Positions 1-10,253 are shown, counted from the stretch's first letter. The stretch: DNA of 64,000 nucleotides from Symbiodinium natans (GCA_905221605.1 CAJNDS010001680.1:591001-655000); one strand, 5' to 3'. The notes: a model not told the origin generated them from the sequence alone. Translations and numbers: made by a program.

Positions 1-299
1 TAAGACTCGTACCCCTAAGGCTGTACCCTTAAAGGTTCCCTGAAAAAAAAGGGTACAAGCTCAGCGGTCCAAGGTAGGGTTTGGGTCTTGGGGCTTGGGT
101 TTAGGGGTTGGATTGGGGTTATGCTGAGGGTTTTGAGGTCTACGTAGCTTTGGGGGTTTAGGGCTTGAGGCTTGGGGGGTTTCAGGCATTAAGGTCTTAC
201 TTAGGCACTCTAGTGTCGCCTGGGCTGAAGGGTCTTGTCCAAAGAGGGCACTCCGCGGATCTCGGGTCTAGAAGCCATAAGCCCTACACCCTAAGCCAG

Positions 300-982
300 T
301 GTGCTACTCGCCTTCTCGACTGTGGCCCGCCCCAAGAAACCCTAAACGTTTAGGGTTTAGGGTTTAGGGTTTAGACTGCAGTGGCTACTGTCTCTATAGG
401 GGTTCCAAGTAGCAAGTGGGGCCGCAAACGGGCTTTCGAATGATAAAGGGGTCGATCATCTACTTACAACATTCCTTATGGTCCCTATATGAATGTAATA
501 TACTAGATAATCCCCAAAACCCTAATTTTCTAATTATTAAGGCACCTATATTACACCGTTTGGGATTTGGGGTTTGGGGTTTGGGGTTTGGGGTTTGGGG
601 TTTGGGGTTTAGTTCAGGTTATGGGTTTTAGGCTTCGTGCTGTGGGTGTAGGGTCTCAGGTTGAATTAGGGTTTTAGGTTCAGGGTTTGGGGCTTGTGAG
701 GGTTTGGGATTACCAAGTTCGGTTCCAGGGTTTAAGAATAGGCCCCGGGATGCTAGTTAGGCGTTAGAGGCTGTTTTGGGCGTAAAAGCACTCGGCTCAG
801 GGTTTGGGCTTAGGGTTTCAGGTTTAGGGTTTTGGGTGGAGGGTTTAGTGCTTAGTGTTTAGGGATTGTGAGGTCCAGGGTACTTAAAACCTACTTCTCA
901 CATCTTCTCACGGTGTTTTCAATGCCCTGAACCCTGAACCCTGAACCCTGAACCCTGAACCCTGAACCCTGAACCCTGAACC

Positions 983-1042
<60 letters not shown>

Positions 1043-1554
1043 ACGTAACCGACCCTAAGCCCTAAACCCTAATCCCTGAACCCTAAACCCAACTACCCTA
1101 ACTCAGAAGTTTCTTGGGATTCGAGGGCCTGTCGGGTGTGGCGGCCGCTGTCACCGGCGCTGCTATCTACGGCCCGGCCTCCCGGAAAGGGTGGTTTAGG
1201 GTCTTTGGCAGGGTTAAGGGTTAAGGGTTTAGGGTTTGGGGTTTAGGGTTTAGGGTTTAGGGTTTAGGGTGCGGTGAGGAACCACCATTTGCAGGGTTAG
1301 AGTATACGCTGAGGTCTCCAAATGAGGGTCCCATCTTTGGGTACCCTAAATAAGAGGGGCCGGCGGAAAATAAGGACCCCAAAAGGGTCCACAACCTAGA
1401 GAAACCACCATATGGTTTAGGCTTGAGGGTGCAGGGTGTTTACGTGAAATGCGAGGTTTTGAAGTCCTTGCTGATTCCCTGCTGCAAGAAGTGTTGTTGC
1501 TACGGCCACGACGTATGCCTAAACAACCGGAAAGCTCAGATTTCATTCGGCTAA
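300..1554 (+). CDS. 3' end of a Cys-rich protein gene, three candidate exons
   Basis: Candidate exons are 300-347, 1107-1190 and 1435-1554. All are read in phase 0 (16, 28 and 39 codons), ending at TAA 1552-1554. Acceptors are CCAG, CTCAG and TGCAG. Donors are GT at 348, inside a TTTAGGG array, and GT at 1191. Cysteines cluster: exon 2 has CGGRCHRRC and exon 3 has KCEVLKSLLIPCCKKCCCYG followed by HDVC, which suggests a metal-binding or disulphide-rich tail. I do not recognise the family. Exon 2 is also open in another frame reading GLSGVAAAVTGAAIYGPAS, but that frame does not join the next exon. No start codon was found. Confidence 0.4.
384..571. mobile_element. Degenerate TIR element, TATAGGGGTC family
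   Basis: An AT-rich block with the family's signature TTATGGTCCCTAT and an end near AATTATTAAGGCACCTATA. Relatives lie at 16637-16842, 17276-17410 and 50194-50330. There is no coding capacity, so it is probably a non-autonomous element (MITE). Confidence 0.4.
918..1044. repeat. Variant telomere-like array: CCCTGAA then CCCTCAA
   Basis: About eight CCCTGAA units switch abruptly to about ten CCCTCAA units. Each block is internally uniform, so it was amplified locally rather than made by random decay of CCCTAAA. Confidence 0.9.
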
Positions 1555-2009
1555 GCCCTGAACCCCTGCTGATTCGCGACCCGCAAACCCTAAGCCCCTG
1601 ATTCCTAGAGATCCTAGCCGCAAACCTCTAAGGTTGAGGAATATACCTTAGTTTAAATAGGCATCCTTAATATGATTTCAGCTATATTCCTTAATTAAGG
1701 GGCATTGGGCATTTTGGAACCCTAAATGCGGCTTATAAACAAGAAAGCCTAAACCCTGTGCCTTCCCAGACGCCTAAACCCCCAGCGTGGGAAACCAGCC
1801 GAAACCCTGAGCCCTAATCCCTAAACCACCTAAACCCTAAACCGCAAACCCTAAACCCAAAACCCTGAACCCTAAACCCTAGACCCTGAACCCTAAACCC
1901 TAAACCCTAAGCCCTAAACCCTGAAGCCTGAAGCCTGAACCCTAAACCCTAAGTCCTAAGTCCTAAGCCCGAAACCCTAACTGACCCCTAAACTCTAAAC
2001 CCCCACAAG

Positions 2010-2602
2010 CCGCGAAACTCTGAAAGCCGCGCAGCCGCTGAAGCACAGCCCAAGGTGAGCTCGCCATCCTAGCGGTGGAGCAGCAGGTGGGGGTTAGGGT
2101 TTAGGGTTTAGGGTTTAGGGTTTAGGGTTTAGGGTTTAGGGTTTAGGGTTTAGGGTTTAGGGAATTTCCGAAAAAATGGGTTTTCGGGCTCAGGGTTTAG
2201 TACCTGTTTTGGGGTTTTCAGGTGCTTGTTGGGCTTAGGGGGGCTTCCGGCGGGTCGGGGAATTTTGGGCTTGGAACTTCTAGAGCAACCCTAAACCCTA
2301 AACCCTTAAACCCCGGCCCTACATGCTGCTTCAGCCCCTTACAGAAGCCTTATAGACGGTAACCCCACGCCTCCTTGAGCCGAGCAGTATAGTGGTTTAG
2401 GGTTTAGGGATTAGGTTTTAGGGTTTAGGGTTTAGGGTTTAGGGTTTAGGGTTTAGGGTTTAGGGTTTAGGGTTTAGGGTTTAGGGTTGAGTCGAGGTAA
2501 ACCCTAAGCCGTAAACCCTGACCCCAAACCCTAAACCCCAAACCGGCTTTCAAGGCATGGGCTGGTTCAGGGGTCGCCATGCTTCGGCATCTTAAGGGCC
2601 CT
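2010..2602 (+). CDS. Three candidate small exons, unknown protein
   Basis: Candidate exons are 2010-2054, 2335-2358 (24 nt) and 2555-2602. Each starts with one nucleotide completing a codon and ends with two, so they join in frame. The first has a consensus-like donor AAG|GTGAGC and the second CG|GTAACC. TTTAGGG arrays separate the first two. The last island is open in all three frames, so the reading is uncertain. It could belong to the Tpt1-like exon that follows, but that junction has no AG. Confidence 0.3.
2094..2161. repeat. TTTAGGG array
   Basis: About ten head-to-tail TTTAGGG units, close to perfect. One of dozens of interstitial arrays of the telomere-type heptamer in this window. 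Confidence 0.95.
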
Positions 2603-2985
2603 GTGTTAGGGTTTCGGGTTTAGGGTTTAGGGTTTCGGGTTTCGGGTTTCGGGTTTCGGGTTTAGGATCCAGGATTCAGGGCTTCGGGTCAGCGTAAAGC
2701 CCGAGAGCCCTTCAAAATGTCCTTCAATAACCCTAAGCAGAGACTCAAAACATTTTCAAACAAACTGAAGCCCAGAATCCTAAAGCCCCAGAAGCTGTCT
2801 AACCTGAAACCCCTAAACCCTAAACCCTAAACATTGGGGTGTAGGGTTCCGAGTTCAAGTGGGCTCTACCTCGGGACCCGCCCCCCCCCCCCCCCCCCCC
2901 CCGGAAAACCCTAAACCCAAAACCCTAAACCCCTAAACCCCTAGACCCCCAACCCCAAAAAGCCCTAAATCTCCTGAACCCCTGA

Positions 2986-3237
2986 ACGCCTCGTGTTCTC
3001 TGGCATGGCACTTTCAGACACTGCCTCCAGTCCATCCTGCGGCACGGTTTGGACAAAGGGCGGCGGAGGCACGTCCATCTCTGCCGCTATGAGGACTTCG
3101 GGAGGCTCGGCAGGAAAAATGGCCGGGATGTGGAGCGCGCGCTGCGCACGAATCATCGTTTGTGGAGAGCCAAGAATGGCATCATGTTCCTGATGGACGA
3201 CATGCCGCCGGTGTTCCTCACATGGGAGGGGGCGTAA
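2986..3237 (+). CDS. tRNA 2'-phosphotransferase (Tpt1/KptA)-like C-terminal exon
   Basis: The frame with TGG at 3001-3003 runs to TAA 3235-3237. It reads WHGTF...SILRHGLDKGRRRHVHL and then DVERALRTNHRLWRAKNGIM and MPPVF. In the Tpt1/KptA family an HGT motif is followed by a GL..x..R.HxHL motif and later an ANG(V/I) strand before a PP-x-(Y/V)F end; all have counterparts here. The enzyme removes the splice-junction 2'-phosphate from tRNA using NAD+, and related proteins act as ADP-ribosyltransferases. Only the C-terminal lobe is present. The frame closes upstream at TGA 2983-2985 with no AG acceptor between, so the junction is non-canonical or the copy is damaged. Confidence 0.6.
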   Translation, partial: TPRVLWHGTFRHCLQSILRHGLDKGRRRHVHLCRYEDFGRLGRKNGRDVERALRTNHRLWRAKNGIMFLMDDMPPVFLTWEGA

Positions 3238-3529
3238 CAAACGCTTAGAACCCTGCCTTTACAACCCTAAACCCCAGAAGGCCTTTAACCCCTATAAGCT
3301 GATGAGCCCTAGAACCGCCCACCCAAACCCTAAGCTCTAAAACCCTAAGCCCTAAAACCCCAAAACTCGCCCAACAATTCCAGGAGGCCTAACCCTAAAC
3401 CCTAAACCCCAAAAGCCCTAAACCCCTCAAACCCTAATCCCCTAAACCCCTACGTCCACCCAAAAGTTCTAAGAGGCCTAGCCCTAAACCCTAAACCCTA
3501 AACCTCTCTTTCATATATAATTTAAATGT

Positions 3530-4013
3530 TAAGGAGTTACTGGGCAAGGTCGCCGTTTTACTGGGCAAGGTCAGTTGGGTCAAAGAAGTCGACCTTGCCT
3601 AGTAAAACGGCGACCTTGCCCAGTAAAACGGCGACCTTGCCCAGAAAAACGGCGACCTTGCCCCCCTGCCCAGTAAAAATGCGACCTTGGACCCCGAAGG
3701 TCGCCGTTTTACTGGGCAAGGTCGATTTTTTGACCAAAAACGACCTTGCCCAGTAAAACGGCGACCTTGCCCAGTAAAACGGCGACCTTCGGGGCCGAAG
3801 GTAGCATTTTTACTGGGCAGGGGGGTGTGCCGGAAGGTCGCCGTTTTACTGGGCAAGGTCGCCGTTTTACTGGGCAAGGTCGCCGTTTTACTGGGCAAGG
3901 TCGCCGTTTTACTGGGCAAGGTCGCCGTTTTACTGGGCAAGGTCGCCGTTTTACTGGGCAAGGTCGCTGTTTTACTGGGCAAGGTCGCCGTTTTACTGGG
4001 CATGGGCAAGGTC
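3530..4013. repeat. 21-bp satellite in both orientations
   Basis: Unit GTCGCCGTTTTACTGGGCAAG. Seven to eight direct copies fill about 3836-4000, while inverted copies lie at about 3585-3680 and 3745-3790, so the block can fold into a long hairpin. Open frames in it on both strands are products of the repeat. Confidence 0.9.
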
Positions 4014-4157
4014 GTTCTACAAGTAAAATGTTTTCTTAATGTTGTGGGATTCTTTGGGCGGGTGGGTATTTTCCTGGAGTAATTGCTTGACTAGTGAATG
4101 CTTGGACTTGAGATGCTGAACCCTAAACCCTAAACCCTAAACGACCTTATTCCACAG

Positions 4158-4252
4158 GCCTTGTACGGCGCTGTGCTGGCGCTGCACTGTTGGGGGATGC
4201 ACGGCCTTGGTGCCACGGGGGCCGAGCCAAGAGGCTGTCTGGCCTTTTGGGG
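4158..4252 (+). CDS. Exon-like island, unknown protein
   Basis: Acceptor TTCCACAG at 4150-4157; donor GG|GTTTAGGG at 4253. CCCTAAA lies upstream and TTTAGGG downstream. All three frames are open. Phase 0 reads ALYGAVLALHCWGMHGLGAT, a hydrophobic stretch. The island is GC-rich and unlike its flanks. Family unknown. Confidence 0.4.
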
Positions 4253-4564
4253 GTTTAGGGTTTGGGGTTTAGGGTTTAGGGTTTAGGGTTTAGTTCGAGG
4301 AGGGTTTTAGGGTTCAGGGTGTAGGGTTTGGGGTTTGAGGGTCCAGAGATTTAGGGCTTTGGGTTTAGGTTTTTAAAGGGTTTAGGGTTTGAGGGTTCAG
4401 GGGTTTAGGCTTTCAGGGTGTGGAGTTTTGAATAAGGGCTTTTTTGGGGTATGTAGTTTTAAGGGTCTTACGGTTTGGAGCTTACGGGCCTTAAGGGTTT
4501 TAGGGTTCGGGAGTTAACTGCAAGATTTTTTTGAAAGAGTGTTCGGGGCTTTAGGATCAATTGG

Positions 4565-4667
4565 TTGGGATGTTCTGCCCTTTACAAATCAAGTCCTTAA
4601 TAGGGATTCTATTACCTCCCATGATAACCTCTATGAAGGACTATTAGTATAAGGGGCCACATCCCAA
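4565..4667. mobile_element. MITE, TTGGGATGT family, copy 1
   Basis: Ends are TTGGGATGTTCTGCCC and GGGGCCACATCCCAA, imperfect inverted repeats. Internal blocks such as AGTCCTTAATAGGGATTCTA recur in copies at 9116-9222 and 49750-49849, and one end survives at 14153-14188. No ORF. Confidence 0.65.
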
Positions 4668-4990
4668 TCAAGTGGGCACACATTGTGAAGATACAGCTGC
4701 GACGCGACAACCAAAGTTCCTTGGCCAGGGTTGAGGGTTTTCGGGTTTAGGGTTGGTTTTTTGGGTTGCAGGGTTTTCAGGCTTTCAGGGCTTTTAGGGT
4801 TTTTAGGGTTTTTGGTGTTTTTAGGGTGTTTAGGGTGTTTAGGGCTCAGGGCTTCAGGGCTTTATAAGTAGGGTTCAGGATTTAGGGTTTTGGGGGCTTG
4901 AGGCTTTTGAACCCAAAACCCTAAACTCTAAACCCTAAACCCTAAACCCTAAAACCTAACCCTTTTAGGGTTTTAGGGGTTTGCCGAAAG

Positions 4991-5069
4991 TTCGGTGGGA
5001 TGCTGCTGCGAGGCGCGCCCTCCCAGCAGAAGGCCAAGACGGAAGACGAAGAGGAAGGCGAGAAGCAAA
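4991..5069 (+). CDS. Exon-like island with acidic tail
   Basis: Acceptor GAAAG at 4986-4990; donor A|GTTTAGGG at 5070. Phase 0 reads FGGMLLRGAPSQQKAKTEDE followed by EEGEKQ, a charged, probably disordered segment. Upstream are CCCTAAA repeats, downstream TTTAGGG. Unknown protein. Confidence 0.45.
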
Positions 5070-5105
5070 GTTTAGGGTTTGGTTTGGGGTTTAGGGTTTA
5101 GGGTT

Positions 5106-5290
5106 TAGGGTTTAGGGTTTAGGGGTTTAGGGGTTTAGGGGTTTAGGGGTTTAGGGGTTTAGGGGTTTAGGGGTTTAGGGGTTTAGGGGTTTAGGGGTTT
5201 AGGGGTTTAGGTGTTTAGGGGTTTAGGGGTTTAGGGGTTTAGGGGTTTAGGGGTTTAGGGGTTTAGGGGTTTAGGAGTTTAGGAGTTTAG
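5106..5290. repeat. TTTAGGGG octamer array
   Basis: After five TTTAGGG units the period changes to TTTAGGGG for about 20 units. The same octamer forms an array at 24463-24560. Nothing else is visible in 5070-5640 apart from a degenerate stretch at 5395-5480. Confidence 0.9.
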
Positions 5291-5839
5291 GGGTTCAAAA
5301 GGGGTTTAGGGTTTAGGGTTAGGGTTTGGGGTTTAGTGGTTGAGGGGTTTAGGGGTTTAGGGTTTCGAGTTTAGGATCTAGGGTTCAGGGGCCCTTTCCT
5401 AGCCAAGAGCAACAATTCAAAGCGCAGAGGCGCTTCGGCCTAAGCCGCCCCCCATCTCCCCCAAAAGTGCCCGTCCGAGTCGCAAAAGCCCTAAGCCCTA
5501 AACCCCAAACCCCAAACCCCAAACCCTAAACCCTAAACCCGAAACCCGAAACCCTAAACCCTAAACCCTAAACCCTACTCGATCCCAAATCTGCCTGAAC
5601 CCTGATAAACTCCTGGAAGGAGTGACACAAACTCCTTGAAAGAGTGACCCAGGTGGGGTGTAGCATGGTCCCATGGGTTGCCTTGCGTTTAGGGTTTAGG
5701 CTTTAGGTTAGGGTTTAGGGTTTAGAGGTTTAGGGTTTTAGGGTTTAGGGTTTAGGGTTTAGGGTTTTGGGTTTAGGGTTTAGGGTTTAGGAGGTCCCGT
5801 AAACCCGACAAGCCCTGAACCCTACCTGCTGTTGCCCAG

Positions 5840-5890
5840 GGATCCGGCTTCGAGTCGTGTCACCCCAACCTCTACTTTCCCCTTCCCAGG
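5840..5890 (+). CDS. 17-codon exon-like island
   Basis: Acceptor TTGCCCAG at 5832-5839; donor CCAGG|GTTTG at 5891. Phase 0 reads GSGFESCHPNLYFPLPR. Length is a multiple of three. A weaker island at 5653-5686 has a donor C|GTTTAGGG. No family recognised. Confidence 0.4.
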
Positions 5891-5894
5891 GTTT

Positions 5895-6619
5895 GTGGGG
5901 TTTAGGGCAGTCTAGGGGTTTAGGGTTTAGGGCTAGGGCTTAGAGGGTTTGGGGTTTAATTAGGACTTCGGGTTTAGGGGTTCTAAGGTGATGCCACGTG
6001 TCGGGTTCACTCACTGCCTCTTCGGGAGGAGACGTCAGGTTTGAAGGGTTTAGTGATCGCCCGACGCGAACCCCTGAATGGAAGACCCTAGGGCACAGAG
6101 TAGGCCCTTATTTCCTTTACCTAGGGTTGAGGTTCCCTTGTAAGCCCCTTTACGCCAAGAAGGGCACCCTGTTTTACCCTAAACCCTAAACCCTAAACCC
6201 TAAACCCTAAACCCTAAACCCTAAAACCCTAAAACCCTAAACCCTAAAAATCCTATAAACCCTAAACCCTAAACCCTAATCAACTCTTGGGTCTAGAAGC
6301 CCACCAGAAAGCTTCGGTGTTGAGCAAGGAAGCCCTTTTAAGTTATTTGTTGGGGGCGCCTGAACCCCAAACCCTAACCCTTAGTCCATGTGGCAGCCCT
6401 AATCTCTCCCCAAGCAGCCCAACACCTCTTAAGTAAGGAATGCACCTTAAATCATGTTAAAGGATCCCTAGATACACTTAAGGTACATTCCTTAATCAAG
6501 GACTACACCTTAAATCATATGAAGGATCCCTAAATACACAACTTTAATGTACATTCCTTAAGTCAGGGGTTTGGGGCTCTCCGGGTCTCCTCCCCATTTT
6601 CGAACAAGCGTCACTTCAG
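5895..6619. other. Long intron-like stretch with telomere arrays and MITE remnants
   Basis: Holds TTTAGGG-type DNA to about 5990, CCCTAAA units at 6176-6278, and from 6430 to 6570 two AT-rich blocks resembling the TIR element at 12996-13104 (GGAATGCACCTTAAATCAT, ATTCCTTAA). A 63-codon frame at 5998-6189 is judged fortuitous. Confidence 0.5.
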
Positions 6620-6674
6620 GAAGCGGCCGAAGGCAGGTGGTGGAATCGGATCGCGGCCCCAGCGACAAGGCCCG
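6620..6674 (+). CDS. Exon-like island, basic
   Basis: Acceptor GTCACTTCAG at 6610-6619; donor CCG|GTTTAGGG at 6675. All frames are open: SGRRQVVESDRGPSDKAR or EAAEGRWWNRIAAPATRP. GC-rich between AT-rich MITE remnants and TTTAGGG. Confidence 0.4.
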
Positions 6675-6679
6675 GTTTA

Positions 6680-7556
6680 GGGTTTAGGGTCTAGGGTCTA
6701 GGGTTTAGGGTCTATGTTCGGCCAAAACAAACTAGGCAGGCCCTTTGGACATTTCACATGTTCCCTTATTGGATTTTAAAAAATCATACTCAGGAATATC
6801 TTTCAGAGAGTTTTACAGGCCGTCCTAGAAAATCCTGGGCTTCAACCCTAGACGAAGTTAAGTGCCATGCTGTACTCTTCCTTGCAAGGAACCTCGTGAT
6901 TCTCTGCTTTGAAGCAAACAGCGGTGCTTTTGCAAGCCCTTAGCCTTTAGGGTAGTACACAGGGGAGCTCAAGCTGTTACGTGCGTCATCCTCACCCCGA
7001 CCCAAAAACGCGATTTCTAGGCCTCGGATTTCCACCTAGTGAATGGCCCTTCATAAGGTCTCGGGGACGGGGGTTTGACAGAATTGTCACATTGAAGGGC
7101 CAAAATGGCATATGTAGTGTACCTTATTCCCGCTTCGGGTTTGTGGGTACACTCAGTGTCATTAAGCGGTTTAGAGGTTGGGGGGTTCGGGCTTGCTGTA
7201 GAGGTTTACGGGCTTACGGAATTTTTGAGGAGTCCGGAGAAACGTGTTTTTTGGGACTTCGAACCCTAAACCCTAAACCTTCAACCCTAGACCCCAACCC
7301 ACCATCCCTGAACCCTAAACTCCAAACCCTAAACCCAAAACATTTTAAACCCCAAACTCCCACTTTCTCTCTTCAACCCTGACAGCCTCATGTCACTGAA
7401 CTCTCCCGAGGTTCCTTCCCAGCTTGCAACGGTCTTTCTAGGGAGAACTCCCTAAAGTCTTAGGGGTGGCAAGTACCCTGGCCCTAAATGCCCCAAGCCT
7501 TCAACCCTGAAGACCCGAAACCTCAGACCCCAAACCCTCATTGGTACTTTGTGCAG
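6680..7556. other. Non-coding stretch with dispersed repeat; one doubtful frame
   Basis: 6753-6830 is a copy of the dispersed TTGGGTTTAAGAGGATCAT-type repeat (others at 16374, 26526, 42225 and 62748). An open frame at 6981-7382 has ordinary composition up to about 7180 but no ATG and no clear splice sites. CCCTAAA-type DNA follows from 7262. Confidence 0.45.
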
Positions 7557-7704
7557 TCAGAGTCAGCGGAAGCAGGCCCGTCAGACAGTCGAGATGACGG
7601 GACGCAGCTCTTCTGCACCCTCGGCGCCAGCAGCAGCTGCAGCAGCAGCAGTCCCAGCAGGCGGAGAAGGAGCAGGCCACTCTGTTCAGGGCTTCGTGGC
7701 TTAG
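7557..7704 (+). CDS. C-terminal exon, Ser/Ala/Pro-rich
   Basis: Acceptor TTTGTGCAG at 7548-7556. Starting with CAG at 7558 the frame reads QSQRKQARQTVEMTGRSSSA, then an Ala/Pro run, GEGAGHSVQGFVA and TAG at 7702-7704. A second frame is also open. Two poly-G runs (7742-7758 and 7794-7810) follow. Low-complexity, probably disordered; unknown function. Confidence 0.45.
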
Positions 7705-8345
7705 GGATATGGGACTTAGGGTCAGCTGTTTATATAGGGTTGGGGGGGGGGGGGGGGGGCGTATGGTTACGTTTTATTTTTGTTGTTTGGTTGGGGGGGG
7801 GGGGGGGGGGGAACCGAGAACAGGGATCATTTAAATCATTTATACATACAATAAGTGTTCATTCATACATGTAATTATGTGTTTTATATGTTTATACCTG
7901 CTTACATATAAATAAAGAAATGGATAAGTAAATAAATACATAAATAAATAGCTATATATATATATACATATATTATATGTGATAGATAGCTGGCTCCTCT
8001 ACTACATTATCATAGCCCTGAACCATGAAACCCTGAACTCAAGGTTTCCTCCGTACAGTTTGGGGCTTGGGCTTCAGGGATAAGGGTAGATATCTGAGGA
8101 ACACTCTTATGGTTTAGGGTTGAGGGTTATGGTTTTGGGTTTAGGGTTTAGGATGAGGGTTTAGGGTTTAGGTTTAGGGTTTAGGGTTTAGGGTTTAGGG
8201 TGTACGGTCGTTTTGCGGCCGAAACCGTTGCCAGCTACCATCCAACACCTTGGAATTCCAACTCCATAGTGCTGGAGATGACTTTCGACGTCAGTTCAAT
8301 AGGGGCGCTACCGCTTATGGGCTAGTGAATGGCGAGCCCACTAAG

Positions 8346-8718
8346 TTGACCGCACGGCGCCTGAACAGATCGAGGGCACCAGTTTGCGTGATAAGCGAGT
8401 TATTGCTCCTTACGACCCGGACGTTGTATCCACCGTCAACTCCAAAATGCCGGGATTGATACGTGGTGTACACCTCGTGCCCTTCGAATCGCAGAGCGGC
8501 AGGCGCACGAAGAACCAGAGCACAGACTCCGCAGCTCATGACACGACGACCCAGCAGCAAAGGAAGTGCTCCGACGGGTTTAGGGTTTAGGGTTTAGGGT
8601 TTAGGGTTTAGGGTTTAGGGTTTAGGGTTTAAGCGGTAGTTGCGGTCGATCCGGCCGATACATCGGCACAGCTCTACAGAGGACATGTTGGTGTGCTAGC
8701 CCAAACCCTAATGCCTAA
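8346..8718 (+). CDS. Two-exon gene end joined across a TTTAGGG-only intron
   Basis: Exon 8346-8577 follows the acceptor CACTAAG. It reads ...PEQIEGTSLRDKRVIAPYDP, DVVSTVNSKMPGLIRGVHLV and so on, ending with two nucleotides GG. Intron 8578-8633 is GTTTAGGG... to TTTAAG. Exon 8634-8718 completes the codon and reads GSCGRSGRYIGTALQRTCWC then ASPNPNA and TAA at 8716-8718. The phase fits. Not recognised. The minus strand is also open over the first exon, so the strand rests on the splice sites. Confidence 0.45.
8578..8633 (+). other. 56-nt candidate intron made of TTTAGGG units
   Basis: Eight tandem TTTAGGG units running from a GT (in GGGTTT) to an AG in a final TTTAAG. It lies between two coding-like islands whose phases match. 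A sense-strand TTTAGGG array always contains both GT and AG. Confidence 0.45.
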
Positions 8719-8837
8719 ACCCTGGGCCCCAGGCCCGAATCACAAACCCTAAGCTGCATCGATGTCCCGCACTTCACAAACTCCCAATGTCTTCAGAACT
8801 CGGATTCAGGGTCTAGGGGCTTAGGTTTGTTTTGCAG

Positions 8838-8874
8838 CGGTCGTCGGACGAGGACGGTGAGAGACGAAACCATG
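8838..8874 (+). CDS. Short exon-like island, charged
   Basis: Acceptor TTTTGCAG at 8830-8837; donor TG|GTCTAGGG at 8875. Reads RSSDEDGERRNH. Good acceptor but very short; an earlier donor GTGAGA at 8857 is possible. Confidence 0.3.
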
Positions 8875-9115
8875 GTCTAGGGATTAGGGTTTTGGGACTT
8901 CGTTGCAGCGCAACTTTCTGCATGAGGGGTTTCAGGGTTAGATTTGGGGTTCAGGGTGTTTATAAAGCTTTTTGCTTGCCTGAGTCCCCAAGTACTCATA
9001 AATTGTAATTCTGCCCTAGGATATAAGCTACTAGCCTTCGGCCCTTACAGGCAGGCCCAAGGTATTGGATGACCCCCTCGCGCAGTGCGGCTTAGGGTTT
9101 CGGATTGTTTCAGAG

Positions 9116-9222
9116 TTGGGATGCTTCCCCCTAAACTAGCGGTCCTTTAAATAGGGATTCTAATAGGAGGTACGGTTTTTTTTTCCCATTAAGGACTGTT
9201 AGTAAAAGGGGGAACATCCCAA
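9116..9222. mobile_element. MITE, TTGGGATGT family, copy 2
   Basis: TTGGGATGCTTCCCCCTAAAC at the left and AGGGGGAACATCCCAA at the right form inverted ends. The interior shares TAGGGATTCTAATAGGAGGTA with copy 1. No ORF. Confidence 0.65.
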
Positions 9223-9413
9223 GTTTAGAGTTTGTTAAGCACCCACCCGCAACATCCTAGCCCCGAAACTCCCTGCCTTGCTCTAAGCCCTGTACCCTGG
9301 CCCCTGCAACCTAAACCCTAAGCTCTCTAAAGCCTAAACCCTAAACCCTACACCCTAAACCTTAAACCCTAAACCCTAAATCCTTAGGAGCTTTTAAAAA
9401 CTTCCGCGTGCAG

Positions 9414-9498
9414 GTAGCAAGAACCCTGCCCCGCCACCGGACGCTGGGCCGCAGCTGGGCTGCAAAGACTTTCTAGGGCTTTCTTTCCTTCTGCTAGG
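9414..9498 (+). CDS. Exon-like island
   Basis: Acceptor CGTGCAG at 9407-9413; donor TAGG|GTTTAGGG at 9499. Reads SKNPAPPPDAGPQLGCKDFL and then GLSFLLL; another frame gives VARTLPRHRTLGRSWAAKTF and a stop. CCCTAAA upstream, TTTAGGG downstream. Unknown protein. Confidence 0.4.
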
Positions 9499-9499
9499 G

Positions 9500-10193
9500 T
9501 TTAGGGTTTAGAGTTTTTGGGTTTAGGGTTTAGAGTTTAGGGTTTAAGGTTTAGGGCTACACTGCACAGACTCTCTACGTGTTGTGGACGTTTAAGGCAT
9601 AGGGGGTTTAGTGTTTGGAGTTTAGGGTTTAGGGTTTAGGGTTTAGGGTTTAGGGTTTAGGGTTTAGGGTTTAGGGTTTAGGGTTGCGGGCTTTAGGGTT
9701 TAGGGCTTTAGGGTGTTGGGGTTTAGGGTCTAGGGTGTTAGGGTTTATAGGGTTTAGGCTTCAGGTGCTAGGGTGTTAGGGTGTAGGCTTTCGGGTTTAG
9801 GGTGTTAGGGTGTCAGGATGTTCGAGTTTAGGGTTTGGGGTTTCGGGTGTTAGGGTTTAGGGCTTAGGATTTAGGCTTGAAGGCTTAGGGTCAATTACGG
9901 GCTTTTTTGTTGTTGTTTTCTCGGATTTCGAGTACTTAGTTAGATCAACCTGAACTTCGATCTCTCTGCTGGCATTTAGGGTTTAGGGTTTTAGGGTTTA
10001 GGGTTTCGGTCCCTTCTGTGAGTGTAAGGGAAGCAGTTCAAACGTAGGTTTGAACGGGTTTTAAGCGCAACTTAGTACAACAACTTTGGAATCCCCTGAA
10101 GCCTGTAGGAATACTAAACCCTAAGCCCTAGTTGGAGGTTCATGGTCCTTAGTAATCCAATTGTAAACTATAACTGTACTTAATTATTTTAAG
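9500..10193. other. TTTAGGG-rich stretch, no gene seen
   Basis: Perfect TTTAGGG runs at 9620-9685, then degraded repeat to 9890, a short unique block to 9970, and a fragment of a dispersed element at 10137-10190 that recurs (opposite orientation) at 46440-46545. Confidence 0.6.
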
Positions 10194-10253
10194 GGGCTGC
10201 GCCCATGGGCGGGCAGCGCAGTCAGAAGCGCGGGGCGAGCAGATCCGTCAAGG
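10194..10253 (+). CDS. Exon-like island, basic
   Basis: Acceptor ATTATTTTAAG at 10183-10193; donor AAGG|GTTTAGG at 10254. Reads APMGGQRSQKRGASRSVK in one frame; the others are also open. Short and basic; unknown. Confidence 0.35.

Noticed and set aside
3599-4082. Repeat proteins on both strands near 3.6-4.1 kb
   Set aside because: Products of the 21-bp satellite.
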